Positions 47,100 through 58,900 of a stretch of 64,000 nt of DNA are shown piece after piece. The stretch's first letter is position 1. Each line of letters starts with the position of its first letter. The DNA is taken from assembly GCA_051530055.1 (NCBI GenBank), contig CM121343.1:6386001-6450000 (forward strand). Direction: 5' to 3'. The notes under the pieces are model-generated. The model ran no database searches and was not told the DNA's origin. It saw only the letters and a list, made by a program, of their open reading frames with translations. The position numbers and the translations under genes were made by a program. The stretch comes from Neoechinorhynchus agilis. Lineage: Eukaryota; Acanthocephala.

Positions 47100-47245
47100 T
47101 GATTTTATTTCTTCAACTCCTGAAGGGTCTGAAGCGACGCCTTCAGGTTATAACCGGTGATGCAAGTCAAAATACCAGCATCGCCGTGTTGAGAGGCAAC
47201 ACTGCAAGCATTCGGGCGACAATTGAGGACGAGGACGGCTAGGCA
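47100..47245 (+). mobile_element. LINE C-terminal relic
   Basis: Reads LQLLKGLKRRLQVITGDASQ, NTSIAVLRGNTASIRATIED and a stop, matching the pattern of the 41.5 kb relic; the last ~45 bases are nearly identical to 30822-30865. Confidence 0.5.
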
Positions 47246-48008
47246 TTCTCCAAGATTTCGATAAGTTCAATGTGATATCCTTTTTGATAGCCAATTATAA
47301 TAATTGATTTATTTGATAATTTTCGGCCTTCGCGTAAGCCTTATTCAGTCTATTGTTTGTTAGTAATTGACGTCCTTATTATAATTCGCTATAAAAATGT
47401 AAATGATGAACATCTCTATAAATTTTAGTATCCGATAGGTTGCTTTTATTAGTTTACCCCATAAACTTTTTATTCTTAAAGTTTTATAATTTGTTAATAC
47501 TTCCAATTCAGATGATCAACGCTCCCATTCATCGGCGCTGGCCAAAATGCTGGCTCAAAACTTACAAGCGTAGAAGATTGCGCGTTTGAAAACAACCTGA
47601 TTTTAAAAAGTAAAATCATTTTAATATCTCCGGTAGAAAACAATCAGTGATTGAGATAACAGACGAATCAACAAAAGAAATCAGACTCAATTTGAGCGAG
47701 GAAAGTTGAGATTGGAAGTTGTAAGGTTATGTTTTTGTGGTAACGTTAATAATTTGATCGATATCATGGTTTCGTCGCCTATAAAAAATTTCTGCGGGAA
47801 TACATTAATTTTAGTATGAAGTACAATTAAGAATGTTTATTTTAAAAAATTCCTAAATGGTTAAATCTAAATGAATAAAATTGACGTCTAAAATCAATAT
47901 CGGTTTGCAGGCTTTATGGAAATTCTTCTCACGTACGCATTTTTCTATATTTCGAGAGGTCGCGGCTCCCTCGACAATCAATTTATCCTGTTGGATGCAA
48001 TCCACCCA
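47246..48008. other. Spacer before LINE
   Basis: AT-rich, no gene seen. Confidence 0.3.
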
Positions 48009-48790
48009 TCATTTCTTCGGCCTTCCTCGTCGGCGATTTCCCGTTTTCTCAAGTTTCTCCGTGCTGCGCAGTATGTGATCTGCTTCGCACTTCGAAACTT
48101 TATCGTGCCAGCGCAACCTTCTTTGGACGATCAACTCTGAACAGCGGCAAGTGCCGAGCAGCTCCCTGATGTTCATATTTCTTTTCTTATCCTTGAGAGT
48201 GTACCCTGCTGTCCATCTCAGCATCCTCATCTCGTGCGTTTCTAATCTTCTGAGGTCGTTTTGCTTGGTCGTCCAAGCTTCTGCGCTATATAACATGGCT
48301 GGTCGCACCACGGTCTCGAACACCAACCCTTTCAGTTTCAGTGAGATCCTTTTGCCGCCTAGTACACTAGACATCTTCCTCCAGTTGAGCCACCCGCTTT
48401 GTATACGAGCAGTTATTTCGGGTTCGAGGGAATTTGTCATGTTTACTTCGCTGCCTAGATATTTCACTGTTCTTCTCATCGTCAAATCAAAACCTTCTTC
48501 TAACTTAAACGCTTCCGGTCCCATGCATAATCATCTTTTCAACCTGTTTACCTTAAGACCTTTGGCTTCCAATGCCTCACGCCACCTTTCAGGACTTCGC
48601 TGAGCCTCTTCACAGATTTCAGCTGTCACAATCAAGTCATCAGCAAACAATAGTATCCATGGAGGCTTTCGGGCGATTTGCTTAGAACCCAACACATCCA
48701 TGATAGTGACGAATAGGAACGGGCTGACGGCTGATTCCTGATGCAATCCAACTGTAACCTCAAAATAGTTTCCCTCTCCCACGCTGCATC
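48009..48790 (-). mobile_element. RTE-like LINE, 3' part of the reverse transcriptase ORF
   Basis: Minus strand: VTVGLHQESAVSPFLFVTIM then LLFADDLIVTAE (catalytic F-ADD box), RWREALEAKGLKVNRLK, and in a second frame from 48524 RTVKYLGSEVNM, RIQSGWLNWRKMSSVLGGKR, SLKLKGLVFETVVRPAMLYS, EMRMLRWTAGYTL and QRRLRWHDKVSK. This is the RT/thumb region typical of RTE-like LINEs. A frameshift separates the two parts near 48527, and the 5' end is missing, so the copy is inactive. Confidence 0.85.
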
Positions 48791-49059
48791 TGACACATTT
48801 GCAGGATCCTTCTCACATGATTTGGATTGCTCTTATGTATTCCTCGGGACAGTTCTTCTTTCTGAGGCACGTCCATACATAAATTCATTATAATTGGAAT
48901 TAAGTTGTACGATTTTAAAATGTATCTCTGATTTTTCGTTAACCCATTTGCTACAAAAGCGCTCATAGCTGAAGCGTTCAATACCCACATTTCATTGCCT
49001 TGTCCTCGTGATCCAATCGTGATTTTTTTGTTTCCAATTTTACAGCGATGGAAATTTAA

Positions 49060-49725
49060 GACCCTCCGAATTTCGATTGGCTGCAGAAAAATTGCCACTG
49101 AATGCTTAAAATAGAAATAAACGAATCTTTTTTGTTCTGTAAAAATAAGATTGAATGCTCTTAGATTTATGACTTTTGCTTATGGAATTTTAGCTTTTAA
49201 GTGGTTTTATGTGGTCAAAATAGTTATAAATACGATTCGAATTTCGATTGGCTGCAGAAAAATTTCCACTGAATGCTTAAAATGAAAATAAACGAATCTT
49301 TTTTGTTCTGTAAAAATAAGATTGAATACTCTTAAATTTGTGACTTTTGCTTATAGAATTTCAGCTTTTTAGTAGTTTTGATGTGGTCAAAATGGTTATA
49401 AATACGATTCGAATTTCGATTGGCTGCAGAAAAATTTCTACTGAATGCTTAAAATGAAAATAAACAAAAAAAATTTGTTCTGTAAAAATAAGATTGAATA
49501 CTCTTAAATTTGTGACTTTTGCTTATAGAATTTCAGCTTTTAAGTAGTTTTGATGTCTTCGAAATAGTTATAAGCGCGATGCGAATTTCGATTGGCTGCA
49601 GAAAAATTCCTACTGAATGATTAAAATGAAAGTAAACGAATCTTTTTTGTTCTGTAAAAATAAGATTTAATAGTCTTAAATTTGTGACTTTGCTTATAGA
49701 ATTTCAGCATTTAGTAGTTTTCATG
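49060..49725. repeat. ~171-bp tandem array, four units
   Basis: GAATTTCGATTGGCTGCAGA starts units near 49068, 49239, 49411 and 49581. Other constant parts are TTTTTTGTTCTGTAAAAATA and TTGTGACTTTTGCTTATAGA. Copies differ by substitutions and small gaps. No frame is conserved. Confidence 0.9.
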
Positions 49726-50664
49726 CCAGTAAGCACATTTTTTCAAATTAAACCTAGATTCGCATTTTCGAAAAGGACGCGTGTAACTATATTTGAAGAA
49801 ATTTTGAAATTAGTAAGATTTGCAACGGTCACCGTTTCTATACAAAAACGAGTCTCAATTGTTTCCCCTTTCTATTCCGTTTATTGTTATGTTATATATA
49901 GAAAACAAGAAACAACTATTTGCTTACGTCGCAAAACTATGACTGAAGCAATCTTCGAGCCAAAATGTTCATCGTGTTTTTGATTTTTCGCTAGTTTCCT
50001 TAAAAAGTTGTTTTTTACGAGTTCGTTTTGACTTCGATTTTGGCCAAATGAACGAAAGTTGGTATTTACTTCGAAATTAGTTTTTAGTACAAGTTAAACA
50101 TTTTTTTGAATATGGTTAAACATTAGATGCAGCCAAACCCGAGTTCGAGTGACTAAATTATTTTGCAGCTTTATTTTCTTAACAACCTCCTCCAAAATAT
50201 GAGATTTAATAAAAAAATTAATTTTTACGCCATAAACAAGCATCAGAATAGTTCAAATTTCAAACATCTATTTTCTTTGATGAAGTTTAGTTTGAATCTT
50301 ATTTTGTATCCATCCAGAATTCTTGAAAAGTTGGAAGTATTCCTGAAATTCGATCGTTTATGCCGGTTCCCTGGATCTAGTCAGTAGTAATCTCTGCCGC
50401 TTTTTCATTAAAAATTCCACCCGACAAATCGTGCATCATAGCCAAATGACACATCTAGAACGCGTTTTTTGGGTGTGTGTGTGTTTAAACTTTGAAGCGT
50501 CAAAGGAATGTGTTGAACCTCTCAAAGTCTATATGCCACACCATCTACACATAACTCACCTAGGCAAATTTCCTTGCACGTTACAGCATTTGTGTCAGCG
50601 TAAATTTCAACTCGTATTTTAGCGGAAAGGTTCTCATTTTTAAAGAGACACTCAGACGAGGTGC
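49726..50664. other. Intergenic, upstream of proline-rich gene
   Basis: Contains short frames without recognisable content and a GT-rich stretch near 50475. Probable promoter and leader of the gene that starts at 50737; a TTTTCAG near 50710 could be the acceptor of a leader intron. Confidence 0.35.
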
Positions 50665-50736
50665 ATGTCTTCACGGGTTTATTCTCTTGCAAACAATTCT
50701 CGTATTTTCAGATATCTGGTTTGCTGTTCAAAAAAT

Positions 50737-51544
50737 ATGATGGACAGGGTAGACTTCAATAAGCTGCTTAGTGAACGATGCGGTATTGATTCAGCCGGGT
50801 TCGAAACTGTTCAAGTGATTGGAGCAAGCAGCGCGGAGGAAGCAGCCCATCATCTGAGTCAAAGTCGAGTGAACTTCGACCCTAACCCAATTGTTATAAG
50901 AAAACAGGATAATAGAGCTCCAGTGGAGTATAAGCAAAAAGTTTTTGTCCGGTATCTACAACCGCCAACAGTAAAACCAGGACCTTTGATCATTAAGGAG
51001 CAGCGAGCGCCTCCAGAGAAACCTATGCCACCATTGATTGTTCGTCAGAGAGCAAGACGTGCGAAGACCCCACCACCACTCATTTTGAGAGAAGCACCTC
51101 CTGACGCAGTAGCTGGAGGAGCTCCACGATTCACAACCGCGAACGGACAAGCTTTTACGAATGAAGATTATGGAAATATGAGTTCTGGTAAGTGTACTCT
51201 CATTGGGTATTCCGGTTGACTTTAATATTCAAAAAAAAGAATCAAATATGCATACTCATGCGATGGGTGGAGGATATCACTCCTCAATGAATCCACAGTT
51301 TGACCCGGTAAGAGCGTATTTTTCAATCAATTTCGGTTTGTGTACCGTATTTTCACCAGAATGTTGCAGTCATGGGTGGTGGAGGAAGCAGTAATCGAGG
51401 GGGACATGATTCGAAAGTAGTTCAACAACTGATTTCATCTGGTAAGTATTTAAAAATACTAAATTGCGATCTTCTTTCTTACGTTAAGGTCATTTGGATA
51501 TACCAGGCGGTAAAGGGTGGACTACCGAAGTCGTTCGAAAATAA
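50737..51544 (+). CDS. Proline-rich conserved invertebrate protein, function unknown
   Basis: Four exons in phase: 50737-51187, 51240-51307, 51360-51441 and 51489-51544, introns of 52, 52 and 47 nt, about 218 residues. The middle carries a repeated Pro-rich motif: PGPLIIKEQRAPPEKP, MPPLIVRQRARRAKTP and PPPLILREAPPDA, following VFVRYLQPPTV. I associate this PPLIIRE pattern with uncharacterised nematode and arthropod proteins. The N-terminus (DRVDFNKLLSERCGIDSAGF) looks helical; the C-terminus is Gly/Ser/His-rich and ends GKGWTTEVVRK. No signal peptide or membrane segment from ATG 50737; an in-frame ATG at 50665 would add 24 residues, but TTTTCAG at 50710 suggests that stretch is a leader intron. 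The next gene is convergent, 130 bp away. Confidence 0.7.
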
Positions 51545-51675
51545 CGACATTTCAATACTTCTGCACTAACCAGATAAATGAGCTCTCATTCGTCTGATAA
51601 TATCAAAAATAATTTAAGATTGGTTTTGTTTGAAAATCTCCATTGAACACGCACACACACACACATTATTCGCAT

Positions 51676-52239
51676 TTAAGCTGCACGTTTTGCAATAACT
51701 CCAATTGTAAGAGATGTCAGACTGACAATAATAGAAATGGGGATAGTGATTTGAATGGCAAATGTTTTGCTGAATATTGCCGCCAGTATATTTTCGAGTT
51801 CGCAAAAACGTTTTTCGGCGACCGGTTTGGTTTCTCCAGGGCATTCGGTAATGTTCTGTGCATCGTTATAGACTTTAGTCGACATCCATTTCGTCCCGTG
51901 AGCGATCAATAAAAGTGTACCGAATACTATAATAAGTTGAGCGATTATGTTTAACAGTTGAACATAAGAAGAGAAATCCACGGCGAAACCGACTCTGCAT
52001 CGTATCCAAAGTATAGTAAGTGCGCTTATTATTAGATCAATAAGACAGGTAGCTGCAAAAATCCCGAAGAATAAAACAAGTAGTTGTTTGAATGATCCCC
52101 AGTCGTTTATCCGTTTTGTAAGATCTTGGCCTAGAAGGGATTTCATCATATCAGTCGCATGGGCAATGCAAAGACCTCCTACTGCAAGGTCAATCGTAAT
52201 CGCGAATGCAGCAGTTAAGTACGTTATGAGTTTTATCAT
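51676..52239 (-). CDS. Four-pass membrane protein, unrecognised
   Basis: 187 residues in one exon from ATG 52239. Four hydrophobic segments at roughly 1-25, 49-76, 89-115 and 158-182: LITYLTAAFAITIDLAVGG, LLVLFFGIFAATCLIDLIIS, LLNIIAQLIIVFGTLLLIAH and ITIPISIIVSLTSLTIGVI. The loop between segments 3 and 4 holds two cysteines (TECPGETK and RFCELE), reminiscent of tetraspan proteins but without CCG or claudin motifs. The C-terminus is short and basic (AKRAA). Confidence 0.6.
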   Translation of the reverse strand: MIKLITYLTAAFAITIDLAVGGLCIAHATDMMKSLLGQDLTKRINDWGSFKQLLVLFFGIFAATCLIDLIISALTILWIRCRVGFAVDFSSYVQLLNIIAQLIIVFGTLLLIAHGTKWMSTKVYNDAQNITECPGETKPVAEKRFCELENILAAIFSKTFAIQITIPISIIVSLTSLTIGVIAKRAA

Positions 52240-52689
52240 TTAGAAAATGCAAACACTTCAACAACTCCAACAAAGGCGAGCTTAAGTACGACTTTGTGGA
52301 CTTTGCACTATCGTCACTAGTTGACATTGTCGCAAAGTGTGGACCTTACAAAAAAAGAGTGTAAAAACATTTTTGAAATGAATTCTTTTAAACCATTGAG
52401 GATTTAGGTAACGGTGAATTATAATCACCATTCGTTAATAAACCAAAGAATAAGAATCGATGAAATGCTTAATAGTTTATCAGGCATATCGGGCTCCCAG
52501 CACTAATTTTTTCTAGCAACCTTTTAAATGGTTACAGTGGCATTCGATTCGATTCGATCAACTAGGGCGCTGGTAATAATGCTAAAATCATTACGGAAAT
52601 GATCACTACAACCCGCTTACTAGGGTGAACGAGTAGTAAAAAACTTGTTGCATTGCACCCAAAGAGTTCCTGATAAATTAATATGGCTT

Positions 52690-53275
52690 GAAGAATTTAT
52701 TGATTTGATATTTCGATCCACTTTCTCGGATATTCTGCGGCGATTGTTTTGATTTGATATTTCGATCCACTTTCTAGGATCTTCTGCGGCGATTGTTTTG
52801 ATTTGATATTTCGATCCACTTTCTCGGATCTTCTGCGGCGATTGTTTTGATTTGATATTTCGATCCATTTTCTCGGATCTTCTGCGGCGATTGTTTTGAT
52901 TTGATATTTCGATCCACTTTCTCGGATCTTCTGCGGCGATTGTTTTCATTTGATGTTTCGATCCACTTTCTCGGATCTTCTGCGGCGATTGTTTTCATTT
53001 GATATTTCGATCCACTTTCTAGGATCTTCTGCGGCGATTGTTTTGATTTGATATTTCGATCCACTTTCTCGGATCTTCTGCGGCGATTGTTTTCATTTGA
53101 TATTTCGATCCACTTTCTCGGATCTTCTGCGGCGATTGTTTTCATTTGATATTTCGATCCATTTTCTCGGATCTTCTGCGGCGATTGTTTGCAAGTTTTT
53201 TTAGTTGAAAAAAAACTTGCAAACAATCGCTGAAGAAGATCCGAGATAGTGGATCGAAATATCAAATCAATAAAT
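52690..53275. repeat. 49-bp tandem array (~10 copies) ending in a foldback
   Basis: Unit: GATTGTTTTGATTTGATAT, TTCGATCCACTTTCTCGGAT, CTTCTGCGGC, repeated every 49 bp from about 52693 to 53190. The last unit runs into GCAAGTTTTTTTAGTTG and then turns round: CTTGCAAACAATCGCTGAAG, AAGATCCGAGATAGTGGATC and GAAATATCAAATCAATAAAT are the inverse of a unit and of the array's left flank. The inverted copy is more diverged than the direct copies. Confidence 0.9.
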
Positions 53276-54472
53276 TCTCAATTTCATTTATTTTCTCCAA
53301 TCAACAAATAACAATGAATTATCTTTTCAACAAGTTAATATGAGTTGAACACAATGTCCTTTTGTTTCTGTTGATTCAATTAATGTTTATGATAAATAAA
53401 ATTGTTTCAAATCATTGTGCTGATTTGAGCTTATTAACCGGCGGCACCGGATTCGCAACAAAAAACGCAGGTAAATGTTCTTGGAAAAGCAAATGGGTTT
53501 AATTAACGGGTGTTGAACATAAGGAAATCTCTTAAAAAACGAACAAATCATATTCGCTATTAAAAACCTTTCAAATAAAATAGGTTTACTGACGTCAAAC
53601 ATAAAAAAATGTAAAAGCGAAGGAACTTAAAAATTAAGACAAACGTAAAGGCTCATAAATTGATGACTGAGACGAATAAACGTTTGGTATCTATTGCAAA
53701 GTGAATTTTTTTAAAACGGAAAACGTACTGGACGGGTCAGAATTAAGAATAACCACGGAACGAAATTCTTTTTTGCTGGGCATTTTTCGAAGTATAAATT
53801 TAGATTTTGCAGCAAATTGAGTTGCGTCCGTACTTCCGAAATAGAAGCTCAATAAGCGATATTGAAATCACAAATAAGCCAAGTAAATTGGAGTTTGTTA
53901 TCGTCCTTGTACAAATAATAAATTGAAATCGGTATACAAGGTCCATGGGGCACCGTAAAAATGTCTTCGACATAAAACGTAATTGTCGCTTTTTACGGCG
54001 CTGTACCATGGTTAGAATTCTATTTGTTTATCCATTTAAATGTAAGAAACGCTCTAGAAGATTTAGAGTTCAGTGCGATCCTGAATTCAAAGGAACGAAT
54101 AAACCTTCAAACGTTTTTTAGCACTTTCCGCAGTCGGCGATATTCTGTTTTACACCAGAGAAATGATGTTACCACTTTAACTCGGATGAAACGTTAAGAG
54201 TCCGTAGATCTCTCCGGACAAAAATTTATCATTGTGATTCACTGACAACAAATTATTCGTAGTTCAAAAGCGAGAACTCGCTGTTTCCAAGTTAAAATTC
54301 GAGCGCAGTCGTATATCGCTGATTCCATTGAACATTTGCTTGAAGTTTTAAACAATGAAGTTCATTTCGAAGGTCCCATGTTGGTTTAGCGCGCTTTAAA
54401 TGTGAAAAACGTGGCTAAAATCCACAATGAGTTAAAGAATATCCCATTAAGCAGTCGGATTTTAATTGATAT
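53276..54472. other. Intergenic, downstream of PNPO-like gene
   Basis: AT-rich. A 69-codon minus frame (54009-53800) and a 71-codon one (53602-53387) have no recognisable content. One isolated TGACGTCA lies at 53590. Confidence 0.35.
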
Positions 54473-55223
54473 TTAATAAACGTTAAGCTTAGCAGACCAA
54501 CCGTTACCCTCAATATCGTCCTTGTGATAAATCATGCGCGTAGGTATCATCGCTCTTGTTTCGCAGAATTCGAACTTCACGGGACTCACAATATATCCAC
54601 CCCTATTTTATAAGGAAAATCAAAGGTAATCTTTCCTGAAATACCAAAATGATGGCCTTGGAATGTCATCAGAGGAAGGATATTGTTTTCGAATGGCATC
54701 GCAAGCGTCAATCAATTCCTAAAATCGACATGCAAAAAAAAAGATAAAACGAGAATGAACCTGTCGACTGTTAATCCAATCAGATTGCTTACTAGCCATG
54801 GCACTTAATTTGCTCTCATAAGGTCTGCTCATCCAATACAAATCGCTTTCATTCTCATTCATTTTTGTGGCATCTCCATCAATAACGACCTGGTTAAGTT
54901 TGGTTAACATTGAAACAAACTATTTTCGCAGACCTGACGATTAAGTGGTGTCCAATTAAAGCAACATGAGACTCTTGCATTTGATTCCTAAGGCGAATAA
55001 AGTTCACTTAATTCATAAACGAACATACAATCTCCTTTGATTTTCGGCTCAGATAAGATGTGAAGAATTTAATGTTCCCATCAAATTCCTTCATGTATAA
55101 AACTCGGCAGTTGGGTTCTGAGTTTGACGTAGCGAGGCAAAACGCTTGTGGCTCAGGGATGGAACTACAACTCCGAGCGTCCGCGATCCATTGCTTGAAA
55201 ATTAGACTCGGGTCTTCTATCAT
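54473..55223 (-). CDS. PNPO: Pyridoxamine 5'-phosphate oxidase-like protein
   Basis: Five exons in phase: 55223-55029, 54987-54934, 54889-54761, 54718-54645 and 54602-54473, introns of 41-44 nt, about 193 residues. PNPO makes pyridoxal phosphate (vitamin B6 salvage) with FMN. Family matches: DPSLIFKQWIADA (human DPVKQFAAWFEEA), AFCLATSNSEP, CRVLYMKEF, FFTSYLSRKSKEI (human FFTNFESRKGKEL), FNWTPLNRQVVIDG (human FYWEPLNRQVRVEG), YWMSRPYESKLSAMASKQS (human YFHSRPKSSQIGAVVSHQS) and SFWGGYIVSPVKFEF. The C-terminal hallmark EFWQG...RLHDR, which contacts substrate and FMN, is replaced by EFCETRAMIPTRM, so activity is doubtful. An upstream in-frame extension (EDISRFLNYL) behind TTTTGCAG suggests one more 5' exon. 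Confidence 0.85.
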
Positions 55224-55919
55224 CAAATAATTCAGAAACCGAGAGATATCTTCTGCAAAAGAAGATAAATTTTTCCAAGAAAGCCTCTATCATCAGAGAA
55301 TCGATTTCCTTCACAATTCTTTGAGTGACTTTTTGAAATTACAATCAAAGATAAGATAATATCGATCATTGGCCGATTATTTTTTACACTTACGAATTTG
55401 AACAATATTGGTAATTTATGGGGAAACTATTCCTTAAAATACCACCGACAATCCAACGTGAAATGTTTCGGCCGAAAAAACCAAACGAAGACCATTGATA
55501 TTATTCAAAACACGAAATCAACGTCAGTTTGTCATTAAGTTTTTAGAAATCCAATTGACACTACCGAGCGAAATTATAAAACACGATAGATAAAATCACC
55601 GATTTCTTGATGAACGGAAGGTCCAATTACTTTACAATATCATTTCTTCTTTATAAGGTAAAAATAATTTAATAAGGAAACAAAGAAATAATACAAGACG
55701 GAAAAATTGCCGATTTCGACATTCTGGAACTATAGAAGCATTCATAAGGAATAACCTGATCGCGGTCAAAGCAAGAAAAATGCTCAACGAACACTAATTT
55801 TAAACAACTAAACTTGTAATAATTAAAATCCAGCTCAAAGTCGGAATTAAAACCTTCCCAACGAAAATTTGATTCTTAAACTCAATGCAAATGATTTTGA
55901 AATGACGTTCAGAAACGTC
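55224..55919. other. PNPO-like upstream region
   Basis: AT-rich 5' flank; may contain an unresolved first exon between 55,260 and 55,330. Otherwise no feature. Confidence 0.35.
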
Positions 55920-58900
55920 ATGCAATCTATCGCGTTTCTTTCGTGAGTACGAAATTCGTCTTGGTTTTAGCAATTTCTCTTCGTTGACGATGATGAAAAC
56001 TTGGTCTGATTTGGTGATGACCAATTGCTCTAACCCAGCTCTCTGAGTCTCGATATTTTAGTCCACTGAAAGATAATGACGAAATGTCCGGCTTTTTAAG
56101 TTTCGACAATGTAGCCACCAGGGTTTTATTCTTATGATCTTTCCAACAAAGTTAATCTGATTTTATAGCCAATTAATAAAAAGTAATCCTTTCTTGGGAA
56201 GACTTGGAGAAAAGGGACAAAATGGTTAATTTTATGCTTTTACAAATGGCAAAGCAATGGATTTCGATACCGACCGCCTAAGCCATTAATTTATACGCTC
56301 AGAAACGACAAACATTCTTGGGCGTTTTCTCGTGAGTACGAAATTCGTCTCGGTTTTAGCAATTTCTCTTCGTTGACGATGATGAAAACTTGGTCTGATT
56401 TGGTGATGACCAATTGCTCTAACCCAGCTCTCTGAGTCTCGATATTTTAGTCCACTGAAAGATAATGACGAAATGTCCGGCTTTTTGAGTTTCGACAATG
56501 TAGCCACCAGGGTTTTATTCTTCTTATGATCTTTCCAACAAAGTTAATCTGATTTTATAGCCAATTAATAAAAAGTAATCCTTTTTTGAAGACTTGGAGA
56601 AAAGGGACAAAATGGTTAATTTTATGCTTTTACAAATAAGCAATGGATTTCGATACCGACCGCCAGCCATTAATTTATACGCTCAGAAACGACAAACATT
56701 CTTGGCTTTTTCGTGAATACGAAATTCGTCTCGGTTTTAGCAATTTCTCTCGTGACATAAAACTTGGTCTGATTTGGTGATGACCAATTGCTCTAACCCA
56801 GCTCTCTGAGTCTCGATATTTAGTCCACTGAAAGATAATGACGAAATGTCCGGCTTTTGAGTTTCGACAATGTAGCCACCAGGTTTTATTCTTATGATCT
56901 TTCCAAAAGTTAATCTGATTTTATAGCCAATTAATAAAAAGTAATCCTTTCTTGGGAAGACTTGGAGAAAAGGGACAAAATGGTTAATTTTATGCTTTTA
57001 CAAATGGCAAAGCAATGGATTTCGATACCGACCGCCTAAGCCATTAATTTATACGCTCAGAAACGACAAACATTCTTGGGCGTTTTCTCGTGAGTACGAA
57101 ATTCGTCTCGGTTTTAGCAATTTCTCTTCTTGACGATGATGAAAATTGGTCTGATTTGTGAGACCAATTGTCAACCAGCTTCTGAGTCTCGATATTTTAG
57201 TCCACTGAAAGATAATGACGAAATGTCCGGCTTTTTGAGTTTCGACAATGTAGCCACCAGGGTTTTATTCTTCTTATGATCTTTCCAACAAAGTTAATCT
57301 GATTTTATAGCCAATTAATAAAAAGTATTCCTTTTTTGGGAAGACTTGGAGAAAGGGGACAAAATGGTTAATTTTATGCTTTTACAAATGGCAAAGCAAT
57401 GGATTTCGATACCGACCGCCTAAGCCATTAATTTATACGCTCAGAAACGACAAACATTCTTGGGCGTTTTCTCGTGAGTACGAAATTCGTCTCGGTTTTA
57501 GCAATTTCTCTTCGTTGACGATGATGAAAACTTGGTCTGATTTGGTGATGACCAATTGCTCTAACCCAGCTCTCTGAGTCTCGATATTTTAGTCCACTGA
57601 AAGATAATGACGAAATGTCCGGCTTTTTGAGTTTCGACAATGTAGCCACCAGGGTTTTATTCTTCTTATGATCTTTCCAACAAAGTTAATCTGATTTTAT
57701 AGCCAATTAAAAAAAGTATTCTTTGAAGACTTGGAGAAAAGGGACAAAATGGTTAATTTTATGCTTTTACAAATGGCAAAGCAATGGATTTCGATACCGA
57801 CCGCCTAAGTTAATTTATACGCTCAGAAACGACAAACATTCTTGGGCGTTTTCTCGTGAGTACGAAATTCGTCTCGGTTTTAGCAATTTCTCTTCGTTGA
57901 CGATGATGAAAACTTGGTCTGATTTGGTGATGACCAATTGCTCTAACCCAGCTCTCTGAGTCTCGATATTTTAGTCCACTGAAAGATAATGACGAAATGT
58001 CCGGCTTTTTGAGTTTCGACAATGTAGCCACCAGGGTTTTATTCTTCTTATGATCTTTCCAACAAAGTTAATCTGATTTTATAGCCAATTAATAAAAAGT
58101 AATCCTTTCTTGGGAAGACTTGGAGAAAAGGGACAAAATGGTTAATTTTATGCTTTTACATGGCAAAGCAATGGATTTCGATACCGACCGCCTAAGCCAT
58201 TAATTTATACGCTCAGAAACGACAAACATTCTTGGGCGTTTTCTCGTGAGTACGAAATTCGTCTCGGTTTTAGCAATTTTCTCGTTGACGAGATGAAAAC
58301 TTGGTCTGATTTGGATGACCAATTGCTCTAACCCAGCTCTCTGAGTCTCGATATTTTAGTCCACTGAAAGATAATGACGAAATGTCCGGCTTTTTGAGTT
58401 TCGACAATGTAGCCACCAGGGTTTTATTCTTCTTATGATCTTTCCAACAAAGTTAATCTGATTTTATAGCCAATTAATAAAAAGTAATCCTTTCTTGGGA
58501 AGACTTGGAGAAAAGGGACAAAATGGTTAATTTTATGCTTTTACAAATGGCAATGCAATGGATTTCGATACCGACCGCCTAAGCCATTAATTTATACGCT
58601 CAGAAACGACAAACATTCTTGGGCGTTTTCTCGTGAGTACGAAATTCGTCTCGGTTTTAGCAATTTCTCTTCGTTGACGATGATGAAAACTTGGTCTGAT
58701 TTGGTGATGACCAATTGCTCTAACCCAGCTCTCTGAGTCTCGATATTTTAGTCCACTGAAAGATAATGACGAAATGTCCGGCTTTTTAAGTTTCGACAAT
58801 GTAGCCACCAGGGTTTTATTCTTCTTATGATCTTTCCAACAAAGTTAATCTGATTTTATAGCCAATTAATAAAAAGTAATCCTTTCTTGGGAAGACTTGG

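Noticed and set aside
48151-48603. 150-codon plus-strand ORF
   Set aside because: It is antisense to the LINE reverse transcriptase region, which explains it.
52620-53265. Lys/Arg-rich repeat proteins of 109 and 163 residues
   Set aside because: They are translations of the 49-bp array; no start context, splice sites or conserved neighbours support them.
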